Shown here one piece after another: positions 5,576 to 6,198 of a stretch of DNA of 6,198 nucleotides. The position numbers and the translations under genes were made by a program. Source of the stretch: Clostridiaceae bacterium (GTDB lineage: Bacteria; Bacillota; Clostridia; Saccharofermentanales; UBA5734); NCBI GenBank assembly GCA_012729935.1, contig JAAYBY010000210.1:1-6198 (forward strand). The letters run 5' to 3'. A model generated the notes under the pieces. The model worked only from the letters and a program-made list of their open reading frames with translations. It ran no database searches and was not told where the DNA came from. How positions within the stretch are numbered: the first letter of the stretch is position 1; the number at the start of each line of letters is the position of its first letter.

Positions 5576-6198
5576 CTATCTCAGAATGACTTTCTGAAAC
5601 CAGTCGTCGTGATGGACCCGCCGTGAAAAAAACAGTGAACGAACCAGCCAGTCAGCATACATGGCAATCCAGATACCAATGGGGCCCCAGGCAAAAATAA
5701 TTGCAAAAACGTAGCCAAACAGGATGCGAACCAGCCACATGCTGCCGATCGCTACAATCATCGTGTACCGGATATCTCCTGCGCCGCGGAGTCCTGCGGG
5801 CAGGATCCACGAGGTCGGCCAGATAAACGGCTGGGCAATGATGGATGATAAAACGATTGTCCAGACCAGCTGGTGAATATCCGGATCGCGCGTATAAAAA
5901 GAAATAATCGGATTTAGAATGATCAGAACAATCGAGCCGGTAACCGCCAGTGTGACGGAGGCCATTGCAGTCAGAAAACTCAGCTGTTTTCGAGCATCAT
6001 GAAAACGTCCGGCGCCGATGTGCTGACCAACCAGTGTTGTCGCCGCAATCGACAGAGCGCTGCCGGGAACAATCAGAAGTGCATTGATTGATGAAGCGAT
6101 TGTATTGCTGGCAATCGCAACCGTTCCCAGACTGACGATAAACGTCTGCGTGATCAGCCGGCCGCCCTGGAACATCAGCTGTTCGGCACTGGCAGGAA
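5576..6198 (-). CDS. MATE-family multidrug/Na+ (or H+) antiporter, C-terminal half (partial)
   Basis: The minus-strand frame is open from the right edge to TAG at 5576-5578 and gives 206 residues of an inner-membrane efflux transporter. The frame continues upstream of the first Met in view (PASAEQLMFQGGRL), so that Met is internal and the N-terminal half lies outside the window. Family features include EQLMFQGGRL followed by a helix, TTLVGQHIGAG, and PAGLRGAGDIRYTM. About six hydrophobic stretches match helices 7-12 of the usual 12. The C-terminus ends with a short basic and polar tail. MATE proteins export cationic compounds using a Na+ or H+ gradient; the substrate cannot be told here. The stop codon lies 68 bp before metY on the same strand, with a promoter between them. 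Read-through from MATE into metY remains possible because no terminator is visible. Confidence 0.92.
   Translation of the reverse strand, partial: PASAEQLMFQGGRLITQTFIVSLGTVAIASNTIASSINALLIVPGSALSIAATTLVGQHIGAGRFHDARKQLSFLTAMASVTLAVTGSIVLIILNPIISFYTRDPDIHQLVWTIVLSSIIAQPFIWPTSWILPAGLRGAGDIRYTMIVAIGSMWLVRILFGYVFAIIFAWGPIGIWIAMYADWLVRSLFFSRRVHHDDWFQKVILR

Overview
The window looks like chromosomal DNA from a low-to-moderate GC Gram-positive bacterium (Bacillota, probably clostridial or erysipelotrichial). This rests on strong GGAGG-type ribosome binding sites, SigA-like promoters with extended -10 elements, a SWIM plus SNF2 helicase of the kind common in that phylum, an HPr-like small protein, and a MATE transporter and O-acetylhomoserine sulfhydrylase of ordinary Firmicute type. 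The species cannot be named from sequence alone. There is no RNA gene, CRISPR array, insertion sequence or phage gene.

Layout. At the left edge (1-176, minus strand) is the start of a gene for a membrane-anchored or secreted protein. It begins at GTG and its C-terminus lies outside the window. A 232-bp divergent intergenic region (177-408) carries one extended -10 promoter in each direction and several inverted repeats. A 1123-residue SWIM/SNF2 helicase-like ATPase (409-3780, plus) fills more than half of the window. A 157-bp gap with two candidate promoters and a 12-bp direct repeat leads to a 77-residue protein (3938-4171, plus). This protein resembles the phosphocarrier HPr but has Asn where the active-site His should be. 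It converges on a minus-strand O-acetylhomoserine sulfhydrylase gene, metY (4224-5507). Upstream of metY, on the same strand, is the C-terminal half of a MATE-family multidrug exporter (5576-6198, 5' end outside the window).

How the genes relate. I see no evidence that they form one system. The helicase and the HPr-like gene point the same way, but 157 bp with promoter-like sequence separates them. MATE and metY are co-directional, and metY has its own promoter in the 68-bp gap. metY makes homocysteine from O-acetylhomoserine and sulfide, and it lacks room for an S-box or T-box leader. The helicase is a stand-alone ATPase with no nuclease, methyltransferase or other defence gene beside it.

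The points most worth a second look are the HPr-like protein without its histidine, the palindromes packed around the helicase promoter, the repeated dodecamer upstream of the HPr-like gene, and a plus-strand terminator-like hairpin embedded in the 3' end of metY. No clearly new system is visible.
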